A DNA stretch of 62,229 nucleotides. It comes from CAYJPV01 sp964396055 (GTDB lineage Bacteria; Acidobacteriota; Vicinamibacteria; Vicinamibacterales; JAKQTR01). The stretch lies in assembly GCA_964396055.1 (NCBI GenBank), contig CAYNDV010000008.1:1-62229 (forward strand). The letters run 5' to 3'. Positions 8,295 to 17,334 of this stretch are shown piece by piece; the first letter of the stretch is position 1; the number at the start of each line of letters is the position of its first letter. Under the pieces are notes generated by a model that saw nothing but the letters and a program-made list of their open reading frames with translations, was not told the DNA's origin and did not search any database. A program made the translations under genes and the position numbers.

Positions 8295-10094
8295 ATGGCC
8301 ACCACTCGCCCGCCCGCCCGCCGCATCGTCGCGGCGACTCTTGTGCTCGCGGCCGGGCTCGCACTGTTCGGGTGGTACGACTACCGGGCCACGCGCACCG
8401 ATCTGCTCACCGTGCTCATTGAACAGGCGGCGTCGCTGCGACAGGCCGTGAGCGCGGCCGCGCGGTCGGCTGCGGCAGCCAGCGCCCAGGCCCAGGCCAG
8501 TCTCGGCGCGCGCCTCCTCGACAACGCGCGCCTCCTCGATCGGCTCGACCAGGCGGGAGGCTTGACGCCCGCGGTCCTCGAAGATGTCGCACGGCAGCAC
8601 CGGCTCTTCCGGGTCACGGTGTTCTCGGCCACAGGCGAACGGGTGATGAGCGCGGGACTCGGCGGCCCGCCGGCAGGCGCCGGCCGGGGCTTCGGGCCGG
8701 GCCCCGGCGGCCAGGGCGCCGGGCGGGGCTTCGGGCCGGGCCCCGGTGGACAGGGCGGCGGCGTGGGCGGCACGCTCGCCGAACGCCTGATCTCTGCAGG
8801 AGAAGCCGAGGCCATCAGCGAGGTGCACGGGTCCCGCTGGGGCCAGGGCTGGCGGTTGTCCGCCGGCATCCGGCGGACGCGCGGCGGCGCCATCGTGCTG
8901 AACGTGGATGCCGCCGACATCGCCGATCTGCAGCAGCAGGCGTCGCCCGATCATCTGCTCGAGGACATCACCACCGGCGCCCGCGAAGTCGTGTACGTCA
9001 TCCTCGTGGATGGCACGTCGCGCTCCGCATACGGCCGGCTGGCCAACGCGGCGATCGCGGCCCCGGACAGCCTGACCGCGGCGTCCGAAGCGCTGCCGCT
9101 GGCCCGGCGCATCGCGGACCTCACCGCGTACGAGCTCCAGGTGAGCGACACCCCCGTGCTCGAGTTCGGCGGGCCGGTCGATCCGTCACGGCAGGGCGGA
9201 CCGTTCCTGCGGCTGGGCCTCTCGCTGGAAGGCCTGCGGTCGGCGGAACGCCGAGCCCTCACGCGCGTGCTCGTGTCGGTGCCGGCCATGCTGGGCCTCG
9301 GCGGACTCGTGCTGGCGTTCTTGACGCTGCGACGGGAACACGGGGCGCTGCGCGAAGAGCACGCACGGGCCCAGGAGGCCCTCCGCCGGCGCGATCGCCT
9401 GGCCGCCATGGGGGAACTCGCGTCAACGGTCGCGCACGAGGTGCGCAACCCGCTCAATGCCATCGGCATGAGCGTGCAGCGACTGCGCCGGGAATTTGCC
9501 GGCGCGGCCGCCGGCCTCCCGCCCGACGTGCGGGACGAACAGCAGGAACTGCTGGACGTGCTCGGATCGGAGACCCGCCGCATCGACCGGATCGTGCAGC
9601 AGTTCCTCGAGTTCGCGAGGCCGCCACGGCTGGCGCCGCGCGACACCGACGTGGAGACCCTCGTGAACGCGGTGGCCGTGGCCGCCGAAGCCCTGGCCGC
9701 CGCGCGCGGGATCCGCCTCGACGTGGGCGCGCAGGGCGCAGGTGCGGCCTGGCTCGACGCGGACCAGTTGAGGCAGGCCCTCGACAACCTGGTGCGCAAC
9801 GCCATCGAGGCCTCGCCCGCCGGAGGAGCGGTGACCATCCGCGCCGCCCGCGACGACCGGGGGCATCGGATCGTCGTCGCCGACTCGGGCCCGGGCATTG
9901 CCCCGGAGCACCTGCCGAAGATCTTCGACCTGTACTTCACGACGAAGGCCGACGGCACCGGCGTCGGGCTCGCCGTGACCCACCAGATCATCGACGCGCA
10001 CGGGGGCACCATCGAGGTGGATTCGGCCCCGGGGCGCGGCACCCGGATGATCGTCACGCTGCCGGCCCGGGCACCGGAGGCCGCGCATGCCTGA
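8295..10094 (+). CDS. Membrane sensor histidine kinase
   Basis: 599 residues. TM1 at about 12-28, a periplasmic sensor of about 290 residues, TM2 at about 321-345, then a short coiled segment, a HisKA domain with the phosphoacceptor His in STVAHEVRNPLN (about residue 381), and a HATPase_c domain with N box (NLVRNAIEAS), DSGPGIA and GTGVGLAV. The sensor contains an unusual Gly-rich insert made of two identical 13-residue units. It overlaps the downstream sigma-54 response regulator by 8 bases, so the two form a two-component pair. The signal is unknown; the next genes encode a secreted protein and membrane proteins, suggesting an envelope or redox stimulus. Confidence 0.92.
   Translation: MATTRPPARRIVAATLVLAAGLALFGWYDYRATRTDLLTVLIEQAASLRQAVSAAARSAAAASAQAQASLGARLLDNARLLDRLDQAGGLTPAVLEDVARQHRLFRVTVFSATGERVMSAGLGGPPAGAGRGFGPGPGGQGAGRGFGPGPGGQGGGVGGTLAERLISAGEAEAISEVHGSRWGQGWRLSAGIRRTRGGAIVLNVDAADIADLQQQASPDHLLEDITTGAREVVYVILVDGTSRSAYGRLANAAIAAPDSLTAASEALPLARRIADLTAYELQVSDTPVLEFGGPVDPSRQGGPFLRLGLSLEGLRSAERRALTRVLVSVPAMLGLGGLVLAFLTLRREHGALREEHARAQEALRRRDRLAAMGELASTVAHEVRNPLNAIGMSVQRLRREFAGAAAGLPPDVRDEQQELLDVLGSETRRIDRIVQQFLEFARPPRLAPRDTDVETLVNAVAVAAEALAAARGIRLDVGAQGAGAAWLDADQLRQALDNLVRNAIEASPAGGAVTIRAARDDRGHRIVVADSGPGIAPEHLPKIFDLYFTTKADGTGVGLAVTHQIIDAHGGTIEVDSAPGRGTRMIVTLPARAPEAAHA
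8676..8753 (+). repeat. 39-bp in-frame tandem duplication in the kinase sensor domain
   Basis: Two adjacent 39-bp units, 8676-8714 and 8715-8753, differ at only a few bases and each encodes GAGRGFGPGPGGQ (residues 128-140 and 141-153 of the kinase). The unit length is a multiple of three, so copy number can change without breaking the frame. Confidence 0.9.
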
Positions 10095-11439
10095 GCGCGT
10101 CGTACTGGTGGTGGACGATGAACAGGCCCAGCGGACGGTGCTCGCCGGGTTTCTCCGCAAACGCGGCATGGAGGCCCTGACCGCCGGCAGTGCCGACGAC
10201 GCCGTCCAGGTCGTCGCGTCGCGCACGATCGATCTCGTGCTCACCGACCTGAAGATGCCGGGCAAGGACGGGCTGACGCTGCTCGATGCCATCCGATCGA
10301 TCAACCCGGACGTCCCCGTCATCGTCATGACCGCGTTCGGCACCGTGTCCACGGCTGTCGACGCGATGAAACGCGGCGCCGCGGACTACCTCACCAAGCC
10401 CATCGATCTCGACGAACTCGACGTGCTGGTGGCCCGGACCCTGGAGCGCCGCGCGCTCGTGTCCGAGAACGAGGCCCTGCGCCAGCAACTGGCCTCGCAG
10501 TACCGGCTGGCGGGACTCGATACGGCCAACGCCCGGATGGCCGAGGCCATCAACACCGTGGCGCGGGCCGCCCAGAGCCGCGCCACGATCCTGATCCGCG
10601 GCGAGAGCGGCACGGGCAAGGAGGTGCTCGCGCGCGCCGTGCACTACGCGAGCCCCCGGGCCAAGGCGCCGCTGGTGTCGGTGAACGCGGCGGCCCTGCC
10701 GGAAACCCTCATCGAGTCGGAGCTCTTCGGCCACGAACGCGGGGCCTTCACCGGCGCCGACCGGGAGCGGCGCGGGCGTTTCGAGCTGGCCGACGGGGGC
10801 ACGCTGTTCCTGGACGAGATCGGCGACCTGCCGCGCAGCGCCCAGGTGAAGATCCTGCGGGTGCTGCAGGAACAGGCGTTCGAGCGCCTCGGCGGGACAC
10901 GGACGATCAAGGTGGACGTGCGCATGATCGCCGCGACCAACCGCGATCTCCCCGCGCTGGTGCGGTCGGGCGATTTCCGCGAAGACCTCTACTACCGGCT
11001 GAACGTGGTGTGCGTGGAGCTGCCACCGCTGCGAGAACGCCGTGAGGATATCCCGCTCCTGGTGGACGTCTTCCTGCGCCGGTTCGCCGCCGAGTCGCCA
11101 ACCCCCGTTGAAGGCGTCTCCCGCGAGGCCATGGACCTGCTCGTGAAGTACGACTACCCGGGCAACGTCCGCGAACTGGAGAACCTGGTGCACCGCGCGG
11201 TCGTGCTGGCACGACGACCGCTGCTGACGGCTGCCGACTTCCCGATCCACATGAGCCGCCTGGCGGGGGAATCCGCCGCACCCGCACGATCGTTCGTCGA
11301 ACGCGTGTCCGAGTTCGAACGGGCCCTGATCGTCGAAGCGCTCGATCGCGCCAACGGGGTGCAAACCCACGCTGCCCGCGACCTTGGCATGAGCGAGCGC
11401 CACCTGCGCTACAAGCTGAAGAAGTACGGGCTCTCGTAG
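10087..11439 (+). CDS. NtrC-family sigma-54-dependent response regulator
   Basis: 450 residues. Receiver domain with the phosphoacceptor Asp at about residue 54 (LVLTDLKMPG) and the conserved TKP lysine. AAA+ domain with Walker A GESGTGKE (about 172-179), the sigma-54 contact loop GAFTGA (219-224) and Walker B GTLFLDEIGDLP. A C-terminal Fis-type helix-turn-helix (THAARDLGMSERHLRYKLKKY) binds enhancer DNA. All motifs are intact, so it should activate sigma-54 promoters when phosphorylated by the overlapping kinase. Likely targets include the gene at 11688, upstream of which there is a perfect 17-bp palindrome. Confidence 0.95.
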   Translation: MPERVVLVVDDEQAQRTVLAGFLRKRGMEALTAGSADDAVQVVASRTIDLVLTDLKMPGKDGLTLLDAIRSINPDVPVIVMTAFGTVSTAVDAMKRGAADYLTKPIDLDELDVLVARTLERRALVSENEALRQQLASQYRLAGLDTANARMAEAINTVARAAQSRATILIRGESGTGKEVLARAVHYASPRAKAPLVSVNAAALPETLIESELFGHERGAFTGADRERRGRFELADGGTLFLDEIGDLPRSAQVKILRVLQEQAFERLGGTRTIKVDVRMIAATNRDLPALVRSGDFREDLYYRLNVVCVELPPLRERREDIPLLVDVFLRRFAAESPTPVEGVSREAMDLLVKYDYPGNVRELENLVHRAVVLARRPLLTAADFPIHMSRLAGESAAPARSFVERVSEFERALIVEALDRANGVQTHAARDLGMSERHLRYKLKKYGLS

Positions 11440-11472
11440 CCGCACGAATCCCGGGTCCCATTTCGACCATCT

Positions 11473-11489
11473 GGTCGATCGGATCGACC
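11473..11489. promoter_or_regulatory. Candidate enhancer palindrome GGTCGATC-G-GATCGACC
   Basis: A perfect inverted repeat with 8-bp arms around one base. A further arm (TCGACC) lies just before it, so three CGACC/GGTCG arms alternate within about 27 bp. It is 35 bp after the sigma-54 regulator gene and about 200 bp before the next start, a usual place for an enhancer bound by such a regulator. Its use by this regulator is inferred. Confidence 0.45.
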
Positions 11490-11598
11490 GGGCCGTCGAG
11501 AACCGGGGTCGAAACTCCTCGGAGCGATCCGCGGCAATCTCAGGCAACTCATTCATTTACCAAGTACTTACCAGTGTCATAGCCGACCTGGCCGCTGA

Positions 11599-11614
11599 TG
11601 GCCCGTGCCTTGTA
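11599..11614 (+). promoter_or_regulatory. Weak sigma-54-like promoter element
   Basis: TGGCCCG-TGCC-TTGTA resembles the sigma-54 consensus TGGCACG-N4-TTGCA with two mismatches. One of them changes the normally invariant GC at -12 to GT, so this is tentative. It lies about 85 bases before the small secreted protein and about 115 bp after the palindrome at 11473. Confidence 0.25.
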
Positions 11615-11687
11615 TTCCACAAGGACAGCCGGTCACGAGGCCGGCAGGTGAGAAAGAGAATCTGGCACGCCTGAAGGAGAGACAGTC

Positions 11688-12005
11688 ATGAAACGCACCC
11701 TGGTGATGGCACTTGGACTGGTCCTGGCCGCGGCGGTCGTGGCCTCGGCGCAGTCGACCCCCGCCCCGACGGCGCCCAGGCCGGCGCCGGCGTTCGTGGA
11801 CGCCAACGGCGACGGGATCTGCGACAACTTCCAGACCGGCACGCCGCAGGGCAAGGCGTACGGTCAGGGCCGCGGCAAGGGCCAGCGGATCGGTCCCCAG
11901 GACGGCAGCGGGTACGGCGCCGGGGCCGGGCGCGGCGCTGGCGCAGGCGCGGGAGTATGCGACGGCACCGGCCCGAAGGGCCAGCAGCGCCGCGGCCGGC
12001 GCTAG
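11688..12005 (+). CDS. Small secreted Gly-rich protein with an EF-hand-like loop
   Basis: 105 residues. Clear Sec signal peptide (KRTLVMALGLVLAAAVVASA, cleavage after AQ). The mature part starts with a Pro/Ala stretch, then DANGDGICD, which matches the calcium-binding loop pattern DxNxDGxxD of EF-hand/dockerin repeats. It ends in a Gly/Arg/Gln-rich tail with one more Cys-Asp pair (VCDGTG). A good ribosome site (AAGGAGAG) precedes the ATG. It follows the kinase/sigma-54 regulator pair and precedes an outer-membrane protein gene. Function unknown; a calcium-binding or matrix protein is possible. Confidence 0.75.
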   Translation: MKRTLVMALGLVLAAAVVASAQSTPAPTAPRPAPAFVDANGDGICDNFQTGTPQGKAYGQGRGKGQRIGPQDGSGYGAGAGRGAGAGAGVCDGTGPKGQQRRGRR

Positions 12006-12029
12006 CCGGAACCCCGCATCGCGATTGAC

Positions 12030-12060
12030 GCGGCCCGCTCGACCTGGATCGGCGGGCCGC
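12030..12060 (+). terminator. Hairpin without U-tract
   Basis: Perfect 9-bp stem, GCGGCCCGC paired with GCGGGCCGC, around a 13-base loop, located 25 bases after the small secreted protein gene. No run of T follows, so it may terminate weakly or only protect the mRNA end. Confidence 0.5.
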
Positions 12061-12165
12061 TGACTTCCGGCGGCCGGGCAGTCACAACGGACTCGGGGGG
12101 TTCCAGGCGTGCCGACCCGATCCGTGCCCGGCCGGCGGTTCCCTTTCAGCCAAGACGAGGTTCCC

Positions 12166-13428
12166 GTGAAGACAGACATGGCTCCCGGCTCGACCCGAAC
12201 CGTCTCCAGGCACGCTGCGGCCCCTGTGGCCGTGGCCCTGTTCCTGCTCCTCGCCATCGCATCGCCGGCCCTGGCGCAGCCGTCCCTCACGGCGACGTTC
12301 GGCGGGTCGCTCGATTCGTTCAGGCCGGCGGGCACACCCCAGGAGTCACGCGAGAACCTCGCCGGCGCGCTCAACGTCGAGCACCTGTTCGCCGACGGCC
12401 GCGGCCGTGTCGCCTACGACATGGATGCAGGCGATTACGATTCGCCGGGTGACTGGTCGTTTTTCCAGCACACGGCCGGGTTCACCTACCGCTTTGGCCA
12501 GGCCGAGGCCGACGCGCGCAAGCTCTATCTGAACGGTTCGTTCGTCGTCCGGTCCAACGGCGAGGCCTGGACCAACGCCGCCTACGCCGGGTTCGGCGCG
12601 GGGCTCAACGCCGAGTTCCATCCTCGGGAGGGCGCGACGGTCCGGGCCGGGTACCGCACCGACTACCGGAGCTTCGACGACTACACGGCGCTGACCCAAT
12701 TCGAGCACCGTGGGTTCGGCAGCCTGCTACTGAACCTCCCGTCACGGACGACGCTCATCGCCGAGACGCAGGTGGGCGGCAAGCTGTACGACGGGGTGGT
12801 GTACTCGGCCCAGCCCGTGACCGGCCCGATCGACACGCCGCCCGTCACCGGGGGCTGGGGCCAGGGAATGAACGGCATGGGGCGGCGCTGGGCGGTGACG
12901 CCGACGGCGTACCGCGCGGCCGACGAGCAGGGCTCCGCCGGGCTGGTGACGCTGATGGGGCGCGTGGCCCAGTCGCTGACCGACCGCATGGGCGTGCACG
13001 CGCAGGTCATGGTCCGCGAAACGTTTGGGTCGGTGCCCCCGGCCCTGGTGACGACACCGGCCGGCTTCTTCGAGGACGGCGTGTACGACGACCCGTTCGC
13101 GAGCGACGGGGTGTTCGCCCAGGTTGGCCTGAAACGCTCCTTCGCCGGCGGCGCTGAGGTCGAAGCCACAGGGTGGTGGGCGGACAAGGCGTATACGGGC
13201 GCCGTGGCGACCGACCTCGACGGCGCCCCGTTGCCGGGTTCGCCGCTGCGGCAGGACACCGTGACCGTCGGCGCGGTCACCTGGTCCCAGCCGGTGCTCG
13301 CGTCGAAGACCGGGGCGGTGCTGCTGTCCGCGGAGATCGGGTACCGGTTCATGCGGCACCGCTCCAACGACGCGTTCTACAACTACACGTCCAACGCGCT
13401 GGCGCTTGGGTTCTCGGTGGGGTACTAG
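12166..13428 (+). CDS. Predicted outer-membrane beta-barrel protein
   Basis: 420 residues if started at GTG 12166, chosen because GAGG lies five bases upstream; an ATG at 12178 is also possible. A signal peptide (VAVALFLLLAIASPALA) precedes the mature start QPSL. The rest alternates polar and aromatic residues in short strands with many Gly/Asn/Asp turns (TAGFTYRFGQ, YLNGSFVVRSNG, VRAGYRTDYRSF), as in transmembrane beta-barrels, and ends LALGFSVGY with an aromatic last residue typical of barrels inserted by BAM. No cysteine-heme motif. The role is unknown. Its place between a two-component system and a membrane cytochrome candidate suggests an envelope redox or transport function, but this is only context. 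Confidence 0.65.
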   Translation: MKTDMAPGSTRTVSRHAAAPVAVALFLLLAIASPALAQPSLTATFGGSLDSFRPAGTPQESRENLAGALNVEHLFADGRGRVAYDMDAGDYDSPGDWSFFQHTAGFTYRFGQAEADARKLYLNGSFVVRSNGEAWTNAAYAGFGAGLNAEFHPREGATVRAGYRTDYRSFDDYTALTQFEHRGFGSLLLNLPSRTTLIAETQVGGKLYDGVVYSAQPVTGPIDTPPVTGGWGQGMNGMGRRWAVTPTAYRAADEQGSAGLVTLMGRVAQSLTDRMGVHAQVMVRETFGSVPPALVTTPAGFFEDGVYDDPFASDGVFAQVGLKRSFAGGAEVEATGWWADKAYTGAVATDLDGAPLPGSPLRQDTVTVGAVTWSQPVLASKTGAVLLSAEIGYRFMRHRSNDAFYNYTSNALALGFSVGY

Positions 13429-13480
13429 GCCATTCGGCCGTTGGGTCTTCTGGCGCCGGGCCGGGCGGCCTGGCGCCGGA

Positions 13481-13501
13481 CGGCCGACGGCCGACGGCCG
13501 A
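13481..13501. repeat. Heptanucleotide tandem repeat (CGGCCGA, 3 copies)
   Basis: Three exact contiguous copies of CGGCCGA in the 121-bp gap between the barrel protein and the DUF4405 gene. The period is 7 bp, as in the repeats at 6174 and 62141. Confidence 0.85.
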
Positions 13502-13549
13502 TCAGCAGGGCCGTGAGGTCTGTTCTGTCATGGGATCGAGGTCGTCATC

Positions 13550-14407
13550 ATGTCCGCCAAGAAGTTCAGCTGGAAGGCGTTCATCAGCTTCTATATCGCG
13601 TTCTCGTTCATCGTTCTGGGCCTGTCGGGAATCGTGCTCTACGTGGCGCCTCCGGGCCGGATCGCGAACTGGTCCATCTGGACCCTCGTGGCCCTGAGCA
13701 AGGCACAGTGGCAGGCGGTGCACACGATCTTCGCGTTCGTCTTCCTGGTGGCCGCGGGCTTCCACCTCTACTTCAACTGGAAGGTGCTCGTCGCCTACGT
13801 CAGGACGAAGCTGCACGAGGGGATCCGGATGAAGTGGGAACTGGCCGCGGCCTCGGGCATCGGGGTGCTGCTGCTGGGGGTGACCATCGGCGGGCTGCCG
13901 CCGTTCAGCACCGTCATGGACGTGGGGGACGACATCAAGAACGCGTGGGCCGTGCCGGCCAGTGAGCCGCCCATCCCGCATGCCGAGGAATTGACGGTCG
14001 ACAAGCTGGCGGAGTCCGTGAAGCTGCCGCCCGACGCCGCCCGGGCGAACCTGCAGCAGCACGGCGTTGTCGTGGCCGCGCCCGACATGACGGTGAAGCA
14101 GATCGCCGAGGCGAACCAGCTGACGCCGCAGCAGGTCTATCAGAAGATCCAGAGCGCCGAGGCCCCGGCCGTAGCGCCCGCCTTCGGCGGCGGCGGGTGG
14201 GGACGCAAGACCGTGGCCCAGGTGAGCGCCGAGTACAAGGTGCCGGTCGAGGTGGCCATCGGCCGCCTGGGTGACGCGGGCCTGACGGCCGAGGGCGGCA
14301 CGCCCCTGAAGGACCTGGCCACGGCCGCGAAGACCACGCCTGTCGAGATCGCGAAGATCATGGCGGGGCCGGCCGCAGCCGGCGCCGGAGCCGCGGCGCC
14401 ACGATGA
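13550..14407 (+). CDS. DUF4405-type membrane protein with a helical C-terminal extension
   Basis: 285 residues. Three predicted membrane helices (about 12-31, 57-78 and 101-120). His residues in QAVHTIFAFVFLVAAGFHLYFNW lie on adjacent turns in the manner of b-type cytochromes, and the pattern fits the DUF4405 family, thought to include heme-binding membrane subunits. After residue 140 the protein is soluble, with two repeats resembling small helical modules (LTVDKLAESVKLPPDAARANL and MTVKQIAEANQLTPQQVYQKI), then an Ala-rich end. Its last 50 bases overlap the convergent DUF2339 gene. It may move electrons across the membrane; partner unknown. Confidence 0.7.
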   Translation: MSAKKFSWKAFISFYIAFSFIVLGLSGIVLYVAPPGRIANWSIWTLVALSKAQWQAVHTIFAFVFLVAAGFHLYFNWKVLVAYVRTKLHEGIRMKWELAAASGIGVLLLGVTIGGLPPFSTVMDVGDDIKNAWAVPASEPPIPHAEELTVDKLAESVKLPPDAARANLQQHGVVVAAPDMTVKQIAEANQLTPQQVYQKIQSAEAPAVAPAFGGGGWGRKTVAQVSAEYKVPVEVAIGRLGDAGLTAEGGTPLKDLATAAKTTPVEIAKIMAGPAAAGAGAAAPR

Positions 14408-16094
14408 GGGCCAGGCCGTACAGGGCCAGCGCGACGAACAGCGTGGCGGGGCGTGACGCCGGGAAGTCCTGCGCCACCATCTTGACGCCGATCACGATGA
14501 GCAGCGGGTAGACGAACCAGGCCCATTCGGTGAAGCGCTCCACCCGTCCGACCAGGGCGATGCCGAGCACGGACAACGACAACACCGCCGTCCGCAGCGT
14601 CGCCAGCACGCCGGGATCGATGACGCCGCCGGCACCGGCCGCCACGAGCGGCGCCAGCCAGCCGATCACTTCGCCGCCCGCGGTCCAGACGAGCACCGCG
14701 GCAATCAGCACCCGCGGCACGCGGGCCACGCGGCCGCCCGCGTGGTCCCCATCCGCCGAGGCCCACCACGCGGCCCCGAGCGCGGCGGCCAGCACGGCCA
14801 GGTGGCGCCATGAGGGTTCGCTCCACGGGGCCGCCGGCTGACCGAAGATCGCCTGGATGCCGTATCCGAAGACACCCGCGGCCACACCGGCCGCGATCGT
14901 GTAGACGGCGCCGTGCAGCAGCGGGAAGAGCCAGCCTGCGCGCATCCACACGACACAGCCCGCGACGCCAAGGGCCGCCCACAGCACGACCCGGATGTCG
15001 GCCGCCCACAACAGCGAGGACCCGACGAGCACGACGACGAGACTCACCGACGAGTAGAAGAACACGTTGCGCGGCAGCGGTGGATCCGTGGAGAGAAAGC
15101 GCACGGTCACCGCGTAGGCAGCGACGCCGAAGACCAGGCACATCGTGCCGAGCAGCGTCACGCCCGAGCCCGTGGCGCGGGCCACGGCCGTCGCGCCAGC
15201 CAGTCCGACCAGCAGCATGGCGGCCGTCTGCGCCACCTCGAAGGGCACGACGTTGCGGCCCTTGAACACCGTCCGGATCGCGATGCTCCCGAGGTAGGCC
15301 GCCACGAGCAGCACCTGCACGGCGACGGTCACCGTCGCCGAATCGAGGGCCTGCGCGCCGATGGCGCGGGAAGTGAGCGCCGCGACCACGAGATCGGCGA
15401 CGGCGGCCACGGGCCAGCGCAGACCCACCCAGTCCAGCGAATAGCCGATCCACAGCGTCAGGGTGCCGAGCGCGATCAGGAGCACGGCAAAGGGCACGAC
15501 CTCGCCCGTGCCGGCGATGAGGGCGAGAGTGGTGGCGAGCGTGCCGAGCGTCGGTATCCACGCGAGGGCCTGCAGGCGGCGCCGCCACGCCACGGTGAAG
15601 GCCGCGGCGCCGAACGCCGCGAGCACAGCGGCCGCAGCCGCGGGGGCCAGCACGCCGAACTTCGTCCCCGCTTCGAAGACGAGCGGGAAGCCGACCAGTG
15701 CAGCGGCCAGCATGTGAAAGCCGGCCGACCACGGGGAGTGCCGGGCTGCCCGGTCGGCCGCCACGACCCAGAGTCCGGCGAACGCGAGCCCGATCAGGGT
15801 CCCCGGCCCCGGCGCCAGCGTGCCACCTTCCGTGAGGGCGCGCAGGAAGAACGCGCCGCCGAGGACGATGAACAGGCGCCCGACGAGCGACAGGAACCCC
15901 ACGATGTCCGGTTTCGGCAGGGTCCCCGGGGGCATCGTATCGGGCGCCGCTCCCGGCGTATCCGCCGCCGGAACCCGGCTGACCGGGCGGAGAGCTCCAG
16001 GCGAGTCGAGCGCGTCGAGTCGGGCCTGTAAGGTCTCAACCAGCCCCGACAGCTGATCCACCCTGGCTTCGAGCCGCAGCAGTCGTTCGTCCAT
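14358..16094 (-). CDS. DUF2339-family polytopic membrane protein
   Basis: 578 residues from ATG 16094. An N-terminal coiled coil (ERLLRLEARVDQLSGLVETL) and a Pro-rich linker are followed by at least 14 hydrophobic helices, many Ala/Val/Leu/Gly-rich, with little charge between them. This matches the DUF2339 predicted membrane protein family, whose function is not known. It is the last gene of the leftward series after the NrfD gene (gap 45 bases) and could be cotranscribed. Its 3' end overlaps the convergent DUF4405 gene by 50 bases. Confidence 0.75.
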   Translation of the reverse strand: MDERLLRLEARVDQLSGLVETLQARLDALDSPGALRPVSRVPAADTPGAAPDTMPPGTLPKPDIVGFLSLVGRLFIVLGGAFFLRALTEGGTLAPGPGTLIGLAFAGLWVVAADRAARHSPWSAGFHMLAAALVGFPLVFEAGTKFGVLAPAAAAAVLAAFGAAAFTVAWRRRLQALAWIPTLGTLATTLALIAGTGEVVPFAVLLIALGTLTLWIGYSLDWVGLRWPVAAVADLVVAALTSRAIGAQALDSATVTVAVQVLLVAAYLGSIAIRTVFKGRNVVPFEVAQTAAMLLVGLAGATAVARATGSGVTLLGTMCLVFGVAAYAVTVRFLSTDPPLPRNVFFYSSVSLVVVLVGSSLLWAADIRVVLWAALGVAGCVVWMRAGWLFPLLHGAVYTIAAGVAAGVFGYGIQAIFGQPAAPWSEPSWRHLAVLAAALGAAWWASADGDHAGGRVARVPRVLIAAVLVWTAGGEVIGWLAPLVAAGAGGVIDPGVLATLRTAVLSLSVLGIALVGRVERFTEWAWFVYPLLIVIGVKMVAQDFPASRPATLFVALALYGLALIVAPRLRRRLRPAPP

Positions 16095-16139
16095 GAGGGC
16101 CTCCGTCGACACGGATGAGAACACGCGGGCCGGCGCGGA

Positions 16140-17324
16140 CTACTCCTGCCCGCGTCCTGCTCCGGCCATGGCGGCGGCCGCGGGCCACGGCGGCAGGAGG
16201 CGGATCAGTCCCGCCAGGATCACGAACGGCAGGATCATCAGCGCGATCGCCATCAGGAGTCCCTCCTGCGTGGCGAACTCCACTTTGTAGCTGGTGTAGC
16301 CGAGGAAGCTCTTCGAGAAGAGCTGGCCGCCGATCACCACGTTCCAGCGCATGGCGAAGATGCCGACGAGCGTCAGGACGCCCGCGGTGGTGTAGAGCAC
16401 GCGTCGCGTTGCCTCGGAGAACCGGACGAGTTGCGTGGCGGCAAGCAGCCCGAGCGGCACCAGCGTGCCCAGGACGATCTGCACGACGATCTGCGACGTG
16501 AACAGGCGCGTCTGCACCATGAAGTCGAGCGTCTTGAACGATTCGTCCGACTCGTAGATGCGGTGGACCAGGTCGAGCGTCTCGAGGGAAAAGTCGATCA
16601 GGAACGCATAGAACAGGTAACGGGCGATCGTGTCGAGGCAGGCCATGCCGATGGGCGTGCGGCGGATCTTTGACGCCGCCACGTACATCAGCATCACCAG
16701 CGCGATACCCGAGACGATGGCCGAGAACAGGAACACGATAGGCATGAGCGGCGTCGACCACCACGGGTTGGCCTTGATCGACCCGAAGATGAAGCCCACG
16801 TACCCGTGGAGCAGGAACGCCGACGGGATTCCGATGACGGTCAGCCATCGCCCGATCCGGTCGTCGAGCCGGAGCGCGCCGTCGCTGATGTCGTCCGACC
16901 AGAGCGTCAGCGCCCGGTAGAAGGCGCGGCGGGCGCCCGTGCTGGCGCGGGCCTCGAGCACCAGCTCTTGCCGGTAGTCGAACCAGATCTCCAGGACCAG
17001 CACCGCCATCAGGTACCAGAGGTAGACGAAGCCGAACATCGCCATGGCCGACTGCGTGTGCGGCGTCAGGTACATCTGGAGCGACCGCTCGGGGTGCCCG
17101 AGGTGCAGCTGGAGCGGGAGGGGGGCCACCAGGAGGAACGCGAGGGCCGTCAGCAGGGCGAGCCGGTACGTCGGCTTGACCGCCTCGACGTTGAAGACCC
17201 GCTCGAGCGACGCCAGGATGAAGGCCCCCGCCACCAGGCCCGTGATGAACGGGTACAGGACGATGAGCACGCTCCACTGCAGCTCGAGCTCGTTGGGGTA
17301 GATGAATCCTTCGACGCCGCCCAT
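16140..17324 (-). CDS. NrfD/PsrC-family quinol-interacting membrane subunit
   Basis: 394 residues, about ten membrane helices, starting at ATG 17324. Length and motifs (ELELQWSVLIVLYPFITGLVAG at the N-terminus; PHTQSAMAMFGFVYLWYL; GYVGFIFGSIKANPWWSTPLMP) match the larger NrfD-like subunits such as DsrP, HybB and ActC, which exchange electrons between quinol and a periplasmic ferredoxin subunit. It follows the four-cluster ferredoxin gene by 10 bases. No molybdopterin catalytic subunit lies nearby, so the electron acceptor is likely the tetraheme cytochrome encoded first in this operon. Confidence 0.88.
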   Translation of the reverse strand: MGGVEGFIYPNELELQWSVLIVLYPFITGLVAGAFILASLERVFNVEAVKPTYRLALLTALAFLLVAPLPLQLHLGHPERSLQMYLTPHTQSAMAMFGFVYLWYLMAVLVLEIWFDYRQELVLEARASTGARRAFYRALTLWSDDISDGALRLDDRIGRWLTVIGIPSAFLLHGYVGFIFGSIKANPWWSTPLMPIVFLFSAIVSGIALVMLMYVAASKIRRTPIGMACLDTIARYLFYAFLIDFSLETLDLVHRIYESDESFKTLDFMVQTRLFTSQIVVQIVLGTLVPLGLLAATQLVRFSEATRRVLYTTAGVLTLVGIFAMRWNVVIGGQLFSKSFLGYTSYKVEFATQEGLLMAIALMILPFVILAGLIRLLPPWPAAAAMAGAGRGQE

Positions 17325-17334
17325 GCCTGCGCTC

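Noticed and set aside
11663..11677. TGGCACGCCTGAAGG as a sigma-54 promoter before the small secreted protein
   Set aside because: The -12 position reads GG instead of GC and the segment overlaps the ribosome-binding site, so it is likely chance.
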